A stretch of 64,000 nucleotides of DNA from Mordavella massiliensis (lineage in GTDB: Bacteria; Bacillota; Clostridia; Lachnospirales; Lachnospiraceae): contig NZ_JACJKS010000004.1 of assembly GCF_016901695.1 (NCBI RefSeq), positions 146,575 through 210,574 of the forward strand. The letters are read 5' to 3'. Of the stretch, positions 8,396-16,481 are shown one piece after another; the first letter of the stretch is position 1; each line of letters opens with the position of its first letter. Position numbers and translations under genes: made by a program. Under the pieces are notes generated by a model. The model was not told the origin of the DNA and searched no databases. It saw only the letters and a program-made list of their open reading frames with translations.

Positions 8396-9865
8396 ATGCG
8401 ACAGACAGGAATACTGATGCCTGTGTCCTCCCTCCCCTCCCGCACCGGGATCGGGGAGCTGGGGGAGGCGGCTTTCAGATGGATCGATATGATGCAAAAG
8501 AGCGGTGTCGGGATCTGGCAGATCCTGCCCCTCAATCCGGTGGGATACGGGAATTCCCCCTACCAGCCCTACTCCTCCTACGCGGGGGATGAGCTCTATA
8601 TCAGCCTGGATGAACTCTGCAAAGAGGGGCTGCTGGAACAGCAGCCGGAGGCTTTTCGGGAGAACGCCCGGCGGGTGGACTACGACGCGGTCCGCGCTTT
8701 CAAGCTTCCCTACCTCAAGAGGGCCTGGCAGACCTTCCGGGAGAAAGGGCTGGATGAGACGGAGGAGTTCCGGTCCTTTGCAGACCAGGAGTGGGTGCGG
8801 GACTACAGTGTCTTCCGCGCCCTGAAGACCAGCAACGGCGGCGCCTGCTGGAACGACTGGCGCAGGGCAGACAAGAACTGGGTGGAGGAGCCAAGAAAGC
8901 TTACGCAGGAGGAGAGAGGGGAGGCGGCCTTCCAGACTTTCCTCCAGTATGTCTTTTTCCGTCAGTGGATGCAGGTGAAGCAGGCGGCCAACGACAGAGG
9001 CATCCGCGTGATGGGGGATGTGCCCTTCTATGTGGGGCTTGACTCTGCAGATGTGTGGGGAGGGAAGGATAACTTCCTTTTGGACACGGACGGGCGTCCC
9101 GTCTTTATTGCAGGCGTGCCGCCTGATTACTTCAGTGAGACGGGACAGCGGTGGGGCAATCCCATCTACGACTGGGATCACATGAAGAAGGAGGGCTACC
9201 GGTTCTGGCTGGAGAGGATCGGCTACAGCGGGAAGCTTTTTGACATTGTGCGCATCGACCACTTCCGGGCCTTTGACACATACTGGAAGATCCCGGCTAC
9301 CTGTCCCACAGCCGTGGAGGGAGACTGGATCGAGGCGCCGGGATACGAGGTGCTGGATCTTCTGACGAAGGAACTGCCGGATGTGGAGCTGGTGGCGGAG
9401 GACCTGGGCGAACTCCGCCCGGAGGTGCTCACCCTGAAGGACCACTACCACCTCAAGGGGATGAAGATCCTTGTGTTTTCCATCGATGTATCCGGCAAGT
9501 ACGCCAGGGATATCAACGGGGACCGGGAGAATATGATCTTTTACACCGGCACCCATGACAATGATACGGTCATGGAATGGTACGGGAAGCTGAGCTGCGC
9601 TTCCAGGCGCAAGGTGCGCCGGTTTTTGAGGAAAGCAGGATGCGGGAACGGGTCTGTAAAGGACCGGCTGCTGGCCTACACCTTAAAAAGCAGGGCGCAG
9701 TATGCCATTGTTCCCATGCAGGATATCCTGGGGCTGGGAGCCGAGGGCCATATGAACAGCCCCGGCACGGTCGGGCCGCCCAACTGGGAGTGGCATCTGC
9801 CTTCTTTTGAGAAAGCGCAGCAGGAGCTTGGAAAGTACAGGAAGCTGCTTGCATACCGGAGATAG
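8396..9865 (+). CDS. malQ: 4-alpha-glucanotransferase (amylomaltase, GH77)
   Basis: A 489-residue GH77 enzyme that disproportionates maltodextrins by moving alpha-1,4-glucan segments. Visible motifs: GYGNSPYQPYSSYAGDELYI near residue 45, DVPFYVGLDSADVW, the nucleophile in RIDHFRAFDTYW (D288), the acid/base in VAEDLG (E335), and GTHDNDT. Length and order match bacterial MalQ. It lies 13 bp after glgP, so the two are probably co-transcribed: MalQ lengthens short maltodextrins so that the phosphorylase can degrade them. Cytoplasmic, no signal peptide. Confidence 0.97.
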   Translation: MRQTGILMPVSSLPSRTGIGELGEAAFRWIDMMQKSGVGIWQILPLNPVGYGNSPYQPYSSYAGDELYISLDELCKEGLLEQQPEAFRENARRVDYDAVRAFKLPYLKRAWQTFREKGLDETEEFRSFADQEWVRDYSVFRALKTSNGGACWNDWRRADKNWVEEPRKLTQEERGEAAFQTFLQYVFFRQWMQVKQAANDRGIRVMGDVPFYVGLDSADVWGGKDNFLLDTDGRPVFIAGVPPDYFSETGQRWGNPIYDWDHMKKEGYRFWLERIGYSGKLFDIVRIDHFRAFDTYWKIPATCPTAVEGDWIEAPGYEVLDLLTKELPDVELVAEDLGELRPEVLTLKDHYHLKGMKILVFSIDVSGKYARDINGDRENMIFYTGTHDNDTVMEWYGKLSCASRRKVRRFLRKAGCGNGSVKDRLLAYTLKSRAQYAIVPMQDILGLGAEGHMNSPGTVGPPNWEWHLPSFEKAQQELGKYRKLLAYRR

Positions 9866-9894
9866 ACGAAAGACAGGGACAGGAGAGACGGGAC

Positions 9895-11661
9895 ATGGAA
9901 TTTACAGGCGTTTATCACAAAACATCTGAGCAGATGAGCTATCCGCTCAACGAGGATGAGCTGATCGTGAATCTGAAGACCGGCTATGATGTGAAACGGG
10001 TGTTTATCCACTACGGGGATCCGTTTGAGGCTGGCATCCTGGGAGGCGGTGAGAAGTGGGTCGGCAAACGGGAGGAGATCGTCTACAAAAAGCGTCTCCG
10101 CCATCAGATCTGGTGGACGACCACTCTGCTCCCGCCCTACAAGAGATGCAAATACTATTTTGAGCTTCATACAGACACGGAGGTGTGGTACTATTGTGAG
10201 GACGGGTTCCTCACCGGAGATCAGTTGAATATGGAGGGCAGGATGCTCCAGTGTTTTACCGTGCCCTGGATGAACCCGGCGGATGTGAACCGCACGCCCG
10301 ACTGGGTCAATGATACGGTGTGGTATCAGATCTTTCCGGACCGTTTCTGCCGTATCCCGGCGGAAACAGGCGATGAGGAGGATCTGACGCCCTGGCGGAC
10401 CGGACCGGTCACGAACAGGGAGCGGTTCGGCGGCAACCTGGAGGGGATCCGGAGCAAACTCCCCTACCTGGCAGATCTGGGTATCACCGGTATTTATTTA
10501 AATCCGATTATGGAGGCGGAATCCAATCACAAATACGACACGACTGACTATACAAGGATCGATCCTCATTTCGGGGACAGAGAGACCTTTGCCGCGCTGG
10601 TGCGGGAAGCCCATGCCCTCGGGATCCGGGTTATGGTGGACGCCGTGTTCAACCATTGCGGCAGAAAGTTTGGGCCCTGGCAGGACGTGCTGAAAAACGG
10701 AAGGGATTCCCGCTATGCAGACTGGTTCATGGTCCATGAGTGGCCGCTTACGGACAAGCATGAAGACACCAGGGACGGCCGGTTCTACTCGTTTGCTTTT
10801 GCGGACTGGATGCCGAAACTCAACACAAACAACGAAGAAGTCATTGCGTATTTCTGTAGCGTGTGCGAGGGTTGGATCCGGGATTTCGACATCGATGGCA
10901 TCCGCTTTGATGTGGGCAATGAGGTGTCGCACCGCTTCCTGAAGAAAATGCGCGAGCATCTCAGAGGATGTAAGGAGGATATCTATCTGCTGGGCGAGAT
11001 CTGGCATGACGCCAGCCAGTGGCTCATGGGGGATGAGTATGACTCTGTGATGAACTATCCGCTTATGAGCGGCATCCACGATTTTTTCCTGGACAAGAGC
11101 ATGAAGAAAGAGGAGTTCGAGTACATGATCAACCGCTGCTACACCATGTACATGCAGCAGAACAACAACGTCATGTTCAACCTTCTGGACTCCCACGACA
11201 CGGAGCGGCTTATGAACCGGTTCCATGACCTGGATATCTTTTACCAGCAGCTTGCGGTTCTCTTTACTATGCCGGGAAGCCCCTGCATCTATTACGGGAC
11301 AGAGATCGCCATGGAGGGCGGCCACGACCCGGACTGCCGGCGGTGCATGCCCTGGGATGAGCTGGAGGAGAAGGACAACCAGGAGAAGATAGGCCTTGTC
11401 CGCTCCCTCATCCGGATGCGGAAGGACGAGGAGGCATGCAGGAGCCTCTACTTCCATTTCCCTTGTGAGTATGAAAACGACCGCTGCGTGGAGTACATCA
11501 AGCTGGACGGGCACCAGAATGAGATCGAGGTGCTTCTGAACTGCTCCAAGGAAGACATGAACGTGCGGGAAGAGGGGGAGATCCTCTTCTCCAGAAAATA
11601 TGCGGACGGGGTCCTTGGGAAGAACGGCACCCTGATCCGCCGGAAGAAGATTAAACAGTAG
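9895..11661 (+). CDS. GH13 alpha-glycosidase (neopullulanase/cyclomaltodextrinase-like)
   Basis: A 588-residue GH13 enzyme with an N-terminal beta-sandwich of about 120 residues (CBM34-like) ahead of the (beta/alpha)8 barrel, the layout of neopullulanase, cyclomaltodextrinase and maltogenic amylase. The four conserved regions are intact: DAVFNHCG, DGIRFDVGNE (nucleophile D339), GEIWHD (acid/base E368) and LLDSHDTERL (D435). No signal peptide, so it acts in the cytoplasm on imported or stored glucans, perhaps hydrolysing alpha-1,4 and some alpha-1,6 links. It follows malQ by 29 bp. Exact linkage preference cannot be read from sequence alone. Confidence 0.92.
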   Translation: MEFTGVYHKTSEQMSYPLNEDELIVNLKTGYDVKRVFIHYGDPFEAGILGGGEKWVGKREEIVYKKRLRHQIWWTTTLLPPYKRCKYYFELHTDTEVWYYCEDGFLTGDQLNMEGRMLQCFTVPWMNPADVNRTPDWVNDTVWYQIFPDRFCRIPAETGDEEDLTPWRTGPVTNRERFGGNLEGIRSKLPYLADLGITGIYLNPIMEAESNHKYDTTDYTRIDPHFGDRETFAALVREAHALGIRVMVDAVFNHCGRKFGPWQDVLKNGRDSRYADWFMVHEWPLTDKHEDTRDGRFYSFAFADWMPKLNTNNEEVIAYFCSVCEGWIRDFDIDGIRFDVGNEVSHRFLKKMREHLRGCKEDIYLLGEIWHDASQWLMGDEYDSVMNYPLMSGIHDFFLDKSMKKEEFEYMINRCYTMYMQQNNNVMFNLLDSHDTERLMNRFHDLDIFYQQLAVLFTMPGSPCIYYGTEIAMEGGHDPDCRRCMPWDELEEKDNQEKIGLVRSLIRMRKDEEACRSLYFHFPCEYENDRCVEYIKLDGHQNEIEVLLNCSKEDMNVREEGEILFSRKYADGVLGKNGTLIRRKKIKQ

Positions 11662-11665
11662 AAAA

Positions 11666-11709
11666 GCAGAAAATATAGGCAGGCTTTTATACGTCCTGCC
11701 TGTATCTGC
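11666..11709 (+). repeat. Intercistronic inverted repeat between the two GH13 genes
   Basis: Left arm 11666-11683, right arm 11695-11709: 11 paired bases around AGGCAGG/CCTGCCT, a 3-base bulge, then 4 more pairs. No T-run follows, so it is not a classical terminator; it could protect or process the mRNA. Confidence 0.6.
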
Positions 11710-11737
11710 GTACAGAGTGGAAAGGAGATGAACATTT

Positions 11738-13393
11738 ATGAGTGAAAGGACGACAGAAAGAAAATGGTGGCAGCGGGCGGTAGTCTACCAGATCTACCCG
11801 CGCAGCTTCCAGGACAGCAACGGGGACGGGATCGGCGACATCCCGGGCATCATCCAAAGGCTGGACTACGTAAAGGAGCTGGGGATCGACGCCATCTGGC
11901 TCTCCCCGGTCTACCGGTCCCCGCAGGATGACAACGGATATGACATCTCGGATTACCAGGACATCGATCCCATGTTCGGGACCCTTTCCGATATGGAGAG
12001 GCTGATCTGCGAGGCAAAGGCAAGAGGCATCCGCATCATCATGGATCTGGTCCTCAACCATACCTCGGATGAGCACCGCTGGTTCCTGGAGGCAAAGAAG
12101 AGCAGGGACAACCCGTATCATGACTACTACGTGTGGCGGGACGGGGAGGAGGGCGCGCCTCCCAATGACATGAAGGCGGCCTTCGGAGGCTCCGCCTGGG
12201 AGTGGGTGCCGGAGCTTGGACAGTACTATTTTCACCAGTTCTCTGTGAAGCAGCCGGATCTCAACTGGGAGAATGAGAAAGTGCGCCGGGAGATCTACGA
12301 CATGATCCTCTGGTGGATGGAGAAAGGCGTGGGCGGCTTCCGCCTGGACGTCATCGACCAGATCGCCAAGGAGCCGGATCTGGGGATCACGGCCAACGGG
12401 CCCAGGCTCCACGAGTTTATCCGGGAGATGAGCCGGGAGACCTTCCGGAAGGGGGATCTCATCACTGTGGGGGAGGCCTGGGGGGCCGACCCGGAGCGGG
12501 CGAAACTCTACAGCGCCCCGGACGGCAGCGAGTTCTCCATGGTCTTCCAGTTTGAGCATATCGGACTGGACCAGCAGGAAGGGAAAGAAAAGTGGGATCT
12601 GGCGCCGCTGTCCCTTGTCAGGCTGAAACAGGTCCTGGCGAAATGGCAGGAGGAGCTGTGCGGGTGCGGCTGGAACAGCCTGTTCTGGGACAACCACGAC
12701 CTTCCCAGGATCGTTTCCCGCTGGGGCGACGACGGCGCCTACCGCGTCCGCTCCGCCAAGATGCTGGCGGCCGTCCTCCACGGCATGCAGGGGACGCCCT
12801 ACATCTACCAGGGCGAGGAGCTTGGCATGACCAATGTCCGCTTTGCGGATATCAGTCAGTACCGGGACATTGAGACGCTGGGCCTCTACAGGGAGCGGAT
12901 GGCGGCCGGCTATGACAGGGAGGACGTGATGGCCTCCATCTATGCAAGGAGCCGGGACAACGCCCGCACGCCCATGCAGTGGGATGATGGCGAAAACGCC
13001 GGTTTTACAGAGAAAGAGCCCTGGATCGGAGTGAACCCGAACTACCGGGAGATCAACGCCGCCGCGCAGATGGCGGATCCGGACTCCGTGTTCCGGTTCT
13101 ACCAGAGGCTGGTCGCTCTTAGAAAGGAGTACCCGGTGTTTGTGGACGGGAGATTTGAGCTTCTCTTCCCGGAGGATGAGAAGATCTTTGCCTACACAAG
13201 GACAAGCGGCAGGACCCGGCTTCTCGTTCTGGCCAACTTCTCGAAAGAGAACGCATCCTGTGCGCTGCCGGAGGAATGGCGGGACGCGCAGGTGCTCGTA
13301 CACAACTGCACCGCAGATCTGGATCCCGCCACCGGGAAGACCTGGCGGGACGGGGCGCTTCGGCCTTATGAGGCTGTGATCGCGCTTCGCTAA
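11738..13393 (+). CDS. GH13 oligo-1,6-glucosidase-type alpha-glucosidase
   Basis: A 551-residue cytoplasmic GH13 enzyme of the oligo-1,6-glucosidase/trehalose-6-phosphate hydrolase group. It starts with WWQRAVVYQIYPRSFQDSNGDG. Catalytic residues: nucleophile D204 in GFRLDVID, acid/base E246 in VGEAWG, and D321 in WDNHD. The valine right after the nucleophile is the residue that in this subfamily goes with alpha-1,6 rather than alpha-1,4 preference (known from yeast isomaltase and Bacillus oligo-1,6-glucosidase), so isomaltose-type substrates are likely. The ribosome site is AAAGGAG. It closes the operon; a terminator follows 20 bp after the stop. It may partly replace the lost debranching enzyme (inference). 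Confidence 0.93.
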   Translation: MSERTTERKWWQRAVVYQIYPRSFQDSNGDGIGDIPGIIQRLDYVKELGIDAIWLSPVYRSPQDDNGYDISDYQDIDPMFGTLSDMERLICEAKARGIRIIMDLVLNHTSDEHRWFLEAKKSRDNPYHDYYVWRDGEEGAPPNDMKAAFGGSAWEWVPELGQYYFHQFSVKQPDLNWENEKVRREIYDMILWWMEKGVGGFRLDVIDQIAKEPDLGITANGPRLHEFIREMSRETFRKGDLITVGEAWGADPERAKLYSAPDGSEFSMVFQFEHIGLDQQEGKEKWDLAPLSLVRLKQVLAKWQEELCGCGWNSLFWDNHDLPRIVSRWGDDGAYRVRSAKMLAAVLHGMQGTPYIYQGEELGMTNVRFADISQYRDIETLGLYRERMAAGYDREDVMASIYARSRDNARTPMQWDDGENAGFTEKEPWIGVNPNYREINAAAQMADPDSVFRFYQRLVALRKEYPVFVDGRFELLFPEDEKIFAYTRTSGRTRLLVLANFSKENASCALPEEWRDAQVLVHNCTADLDPATGKTWRDGALRPYEAVIALR

Positions 13394-13413
13394 CCAAAGC
13401 AGGATAAAAGAGA

Positions 13414-13442
13414 GGAGACAGTATGGCGCTGTCTCCTTTTTG
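13414..13442 (+). terminator. Intrinsic terminator of the maltodextrin operon
   Basis: GGAGACAG (13414-13421) pairs with CTGTCTCC (13429-13436) around a 7-base loop and is followed by five T. Confidence 0.85.
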
Positions 13443-13461
13443 TAATTTATGTAAAAAATAC

Positions 13462-13490
13462 TTGCATTTCTTATAAATCTGTTTTATGAT
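13462..13490 (+). promoter_or_regulatory. Promoter ahead of the ToxN-like locus
   Basis: TTGCAT (13462-13467), 17-bp spacer, TATGAT (13485-13490). It would start an RNA at about 13497 that covers the repeat region, a terminator and the toxin gene. Confidence 0.6.
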
Positions 13491-13496
13491 ATATGT

Positions 13497-13591
13497 AATT
13501 GATATATGTCATCTATAAGCGGGTGTATCTCAGCCCTCAAATGAGAAACTTATAAGCATTCGTTTTTCTGAGTCATCTGAATGCGGATCTG
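13497..13591 (+). ncRNA. Candidate type III antitoxin RNA with two degenerate ~37-nt units
   Basis: Between the promoter and an intrinsic terminator there are two units that both begin TATAAGC, at 13514 and 13551 (37-nt period). The resemblance beyond that heptamer is partial: TCTCAGCC...AATG in the first, TCTGAGTC...AATG in the second. Type III antitoxins are RNAs made of tandem repeats of about 34-44 nt that are cut by the ToxN toxin and wrap around it. Position, repeat length and the following terminator fit, but the low repeat identity leaves real doubt. Confidence 0.45.
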
Positions 13592-13634
13592 ACAGCGGGG
13601 ACGATCCGGAAGGTTCCCTCTGTTTCTTTTATTT
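13592..13634 (+). terminator. Leaky intrinsic terminator between antitoxin RNA and toxin
   Basis: ACAGCGGGGAC (13592-13602) pairs with GGTTCCCTCTGT (13612-13623) with one mismatch and one G-T wobble, followed by a T-rich run. In type III systems such a terminator sets the excess of antitoxin RNA over toxin mRNA. Confidence 0.55.
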
Positions 13635-13711
13635 TCCCGGGAAGATCTTTATATTTCCATTTCAACAAAGTTTCAAAAAGCGCTAAGAATGCATTCTGGC
13701 AGGGAGGCGGA

Positions 13712-14428
13712 ATGAGCGGTCTGAAGTTCTATCAGGTAACAGAGCAGTATGTGGAGTACCTGTCTCCATATGCGCCCCATCTGTTTTATGACCGGAGGGA
13801 AGGCGGAAGAAAGGCAAGGAAATATGTGGGAGTCGTGCTGCGCTCAGGCGGAGCGGACTACTTTGCGCCCCTTTCCTCCTACAAGGAAAAGCACAGGAAT
13901 ATGAAAGAGAGACTGGACTTTGTCAAGGTGAAGGAGTACGCAGTCATCAATCTGAACAACATGTTTCCCGTCCCGGCAGATCAGTACACGTATGTGGACA
14001 TCTCCGGGGAGGAGGATGAGAAATACCGGGACCTTTTGCGGGCGGAGTACCGGTATATCAAGACGATCCAGGACAGGATCGTGAAGAAGGCGACTGCCCT
14101 GTACCGGCTGCGGACGGGGGATGCGGACAGTCCCGTGTCCCGCCGGTGCAATGACTTCCGAAGGCTGGAGGAGCTGTGCAGGGCGTACAGGCCGGGGGCG
14201 GCGCTACAGTCTGCCGGCCTGCCGCCGGTACACGGCGAAGGACACGAAGGCGGTGATAAACTCCGTGATCCAGAAGGCGTGCCACACGCCTGTCGGCCCG
14301 AGCAGCCGGCTCAGAAGGAAGGCCGCGGGCAGGATGACCACAATGTACCGGCACAGGGAGATGATGAGAGAGGGGAAGCCCTTTCCGATCCCTTCCAGCG
14401 CGCCGGAGGAAGTGACGGAGACAGATGA
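13712..14428 (+). CDS. ToxN/AbiQ-family type III toxin, C-terminally extended
   Basis: Residues 1-160 match the ToxN/AbiQ endoribonuclease family: LKFYQVTEQYVEYL at the start, KYVGVVLRSGGADYFAPLSS (about 37-56), LDFVKV and INLNNMFPVP (about 79-88), and CNDFRRLEE near the end. Known members are 170-182 residues and act as phage-defence toxins held by an RNA antitoxin. Here no stop follows; the frame continues for about 78 more residues that look like the antisense of the convergent MATE gene. So the natural 3' end seems lost, or the join with the MATE gene is a deletion. Whether the extended protein is active is unknown. GGAGG ribosome site 6 bp before ATG 13712. Confidence 0.8.
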   Translation: MSGLKFYQVTEQYVEYLSPYAPHLFYDRREGGRKARKYVGVVLRSGGADYFAPLSSYKEKHRNMKERLDFVKVKEYAVINLNNMFPVPADQYTYVDISGEEDEKYRDLLRAEYRYIKTIQDRIVKKATALYRLRTGDADSPVSRRCNDFRRLEELCRAYRPGAALQSAGLPPVHGEGHEGGDKLRDPEGVPHACRPEQPAQKEGRGQDDHNVPAQGDDERGEALSDPFQRAGGSDGDR

Positions 14429-15535
14429 TACGACAAAACCCGCACATATGATGCGAAGGGCCATGCCCCCGGCAAGGACGGTGTCCGGATTTTCCGTGAA
14501 CAGCCCGATCAGCAGATCCGGCACGAGGAGGCAGATGGCGGTGCCGAGGACCATGATGGCGCTGCACAGAGCCAGGGTCACGCGGTAGATCTGCGCCACC
14601 CGCCTCTTCTCGCCGGCGCCGTAATTGTACCCGATCACGGGGCGCATGCCCTGTACGATGCCGCTGGCCGGGAGGTAGAGGAAGGTCTGCAGCTTGTAGT
14701 ACACGCCCAGGATGACGATGTAGCTCTGGGACCAGGCGGCCAGGATCGTGTTGAGGGCGGAGATCATGACGGAGGGAAGGGCCAGGTTCAGCGCCGCCGG
14801 GATGCCGACGGAGTAGAGCTTTAAGTCAAGCTGCCTATCCGGTGTGAGAAAGCGGCGGCTGATCCGGACCGGGATGGGGAACCTGGCGTAGACGATCAGA
14901 TAGACGATGAGCGTCAGCACCTGTCCGAGCCCGGTGGCGATGGCGGCGCCCTCGATCCCGAGAGCCGGGAAGGGGCCGATGCCGAAGATCAGCACCGGAT
15001 CCAGGATGATATTGGCGACGCAGCCGGAGAGCATGCTCAGCATGGTCAGCTTCATCCGGCCGGCCGCCTGGAAGAGCTTCTCGTAGGCCAGTTCTATGGA
15101 GATGACGGCAGAGAAGGCAAAGGCGATGCGGGAGTAGCGCACGCCTAAGTCTATGACCGCCCCGTCGGCTGTGAACATGCCAAGGAACCAGCGGATGGTG
15201 GCGATGCTGACGACGGTGAGAAGGACGCCGTGGAGGGCGGCCAGGGCCGTGCCGTGGGTGGCGGCTGCGCTGGCCCGGTCCCGGTTCCCCGCGCCCAGGT
15301 GGAAGGCGATCTGGGCGTTGATGCCCACGCCGAAGCCGATGGCGATGGCGTTGATCAGGTTCTGCATCGGGTAGACGAGGGACAGGGCCGTCATGGCGTC
15401 CTCGCTGATCTGCGCCACGAAAAAGCTGTCCACGATATTGTACAGGGAGTTGACCAGCATGGAGATGACCATGGGAAGCGCCATGGATATGATGAGAGGC
15501 AGCACAGGTCTTTCTTTCATGAATGTGTCGTTCAT
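14204..15535 (-). CDS. MATE-family multidrug/Na+ antiporter
   Basis: A 443-residue, 12-helix MATE protein that exports drugs or metabolites in exchange for Na+ or H+. Typical features: PLIISMALPMVISMLVNSLYNIVDSFFVAQ in helix 1 and the two-fold repeated MatE halves. ATG 15535 has AGAAAGGA upstream; the longer open frame to 15640 runs back through the leader hairpin and is rejected. The last ~225 bp are shared, antisense, with the ToxN-like frame. A promoter at 15710-15738 and a terminator-like hairpin in the leader suggest control by attenuation. Substrate unknown. Confidence 0.92.
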   Translation of the reverse strand: MNDTFMKERPVLPLIISMALPMVISMLVNSLYNIVDSFFVAQISEDAMTALSLVYPMQNLINAIAIGFGVGINAQIAFHLGAGNRDRASAAATHGTALAALHGVLLTVVSIATIRWFLGMFTADGAVIDLGVRYSRIAFAFSAVISIELAYEKLFQAAGRMKLTMLSMLSGCVANIILDPVLIFGIGPFPALGIEGAAIATGLGQVLTLIVYLIVYARFPIPVRISRRFLTPDRQLDLKLYSVGIPAALNLALPSVMISALNTILAAWSQSYIVILGVYYKLQTFLYLPASGIVQGMRPVIGYNYGAGEKRRVAQIYRVTLALCSAIMVLGTAICLLVPDLLIGLFTENPDTVLAGGMALRIICAGFVVSSVSVTSSGALEGIGKGFPSLIISLCRYIVVILPAAFLLSRLLGPTGVWHAFWITEFITAFVSFAVYRRQAGRL

Positions 15536-15627
15536 AGTCGTCGTTCCTTTCTGCTTACTTTTGTATTTCAGTCTGATAGGAGGTGCATCGAAGCGCACTT
15601 TCCTGGAAGGAGAAGACTGGCTGCAGT

Positions 15628-15664
15628 AAAAACGCCACACAACCGCAGGGGCGGGTGTGTGGCG
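15628..15664 (-). terminator. Terminator/attenuator hairpin in the MATE gene leader
   Basis: CGCCACACA (15633-15641) and TGTGTGGCG (15656-15664) form a perfect 9-bp stem; on the minus strand it is followed by TTTTTA. It lies between the MATE promoter and its start codon, so transcription must read through it to express the exporter. Confidence 0.7.
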
Positions 15665-15709
15665 AAAAGTGGCTGAGCCAGAAAATCCACATCGAATTTT
15701 AGCGTAATT

Positions 15710-15738
15710 ACTGTATCACAGGAGGATAAGGATGTCAA
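15710..15738 (-). promoter_or_regulatory. Promoter of the MATE gene
   Basis: Minus strand: TTGACA (15738-15733), 17-bp spacer, TACAGT (15715-15710). RNA start expected near 15703. Confidence 0.65.
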
Positions 15739-15754
15739 TACAGTATCTGAGCTG

Positions 15755-15783
15755 TTGACAATACGTGCCATACGTGTTATTTT
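15755..15783 (+). promoter_or_regulatory. Promoter of hicAB with a repeated ATACGTG in the spacer
   Basis: TTGACA (15755-15760), 17-bp spacer, TATTTT (15778-15783). The spacer contains ATACGTG twice, 9 bp apart, a possible HicB operator. It is divergent from the MATE promoter, with 16 bp between the two -35 boxes. Confidence 0.6.
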
Positions 15784-15795
15784 GAAGGAGGATAT

Positions 15796-15981
15796 ATGCG
15801 GTTTAGAGAAATCGACAAGATGTTGAAGGCAGATGGATGGTACGAAATAAAGAAGGTGGGATCACATCATCAGTATAAACACCCATGGAAGCCTGGAAAG
15901 GTCACAGTGCCGCAGCATGGAGGGAGAGATCTAAACGCTACTGTAGTGAAATCAATATGCAGGCAGGCTGGACTATTATAA
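15796..15981 (+). CDS. hicA: HicA-family mRNA interferase toxin
   Basis: A 61-residue protein with the small double-stranded-RNA-binding-like HicA fold. It starts MRFREIDKMLKADGW and has the family's GSHHQYKHP segment (residues 28-36), whose histidine is the known catalytic residue, then VTVPQHGGRDLN. HicA cleaves mRNA and stalls growth unless bound by HicB. Length is typical (58-65). A perfect GAAGGAGG lies 6 bp before ATG. It is followed after 21 bp by hicB, the usual toxin-first order. Full motif set suggests it is functional. Confidence 0.92.
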   Translation: MRFREIDKMLKADGWYEIKKVGSHHQYKHPWKPGKVTVPQHGGRDLNATVVKSICRQAGLL

Positions 15982-16002
15982 GATTGAGAGAGGTGGCAGA
16001 CT

Positions 16003-16407
16003 ATGAAACTTGCATATCCGGCAGTTTTTACGCCGTATGAAGACGGGACAGAGGGATACGCGGTAGAATTCCCGGATCTTCCAGGCTGTGTGACAGGCGG
16101 AGATACGATGGCGGAGGCTATTTTGATGGCACAGGATGCGGCAGGCGGCTGGGTGCTCACAGAGCTTGAAGAGGGGAAAGATATCCCACCGGCCGGCGTT
16201 CCTGACACGATTCACCTGACGGGAGGGCAGTTTGTCAGTCTGGTGGCGGTGGATATGGACAGCTACGCTGCAAAGTATGGAAAGGGAGCGGTAAAGAAAA
16301 CGCTGACGATTCCGGCGTGGATGAATACCTTTGTCGAAAAGAACGGCATTAGTTGTTCCAAGGTGCTGCAGGATGCGCTCGGGAAGATGGTGTTGCCAAA
16401 AAGATAA
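16003..16407 (+). CDS. hicB: HicB-family antitoxin
   Basis: A 134-residue antitoxin with the N-terminal partial RNase H-like HicB fold (YPAVFTPYEDGTEGYAVEFPDLPGCVTGGDTMAEA, residues 5-39 in broken form: YPAVFTPYE then YAVEFPDLPGC) and a C-terminal DNA-binding region of ribbon-helix-helix type (KTLTIPAWMNTFVEKNG...). It binds and blocks HicA and represses the shared promoter. Downstream and co-directional with hicA. Together with the ToxN-like gene and the MATE exporter it forms a small accessory block between housekeeping regions. Confidence 0.92.
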   Translation: MKLAYPAVFTPYEDGTEGYAVEFPDLPGCVTGGDTMAEAILMAQDAAGGWVLTELEEGKDIPPAGVPDTIHLTGGQFVSLVAVDMDSYAAKYGKGAVKKTLTIPAWMNTFVEKNGISCSKVLQDALGKMVLPKR

Positions 16408-16481
16408 CTTTTTGCACCGTGGACTTTTCGGGGCGGCCATGCTAAAGTAGAGGGCAGAAGACGAGATGTGAGAGGAAGTTT

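Noticed and set aside
13712..16407. Mobile genetic element boundaries around the toxin-antitoxin block
   Set aside because: I found no integrase, transposase, direct repeats or tRNA attachment site at the edges.
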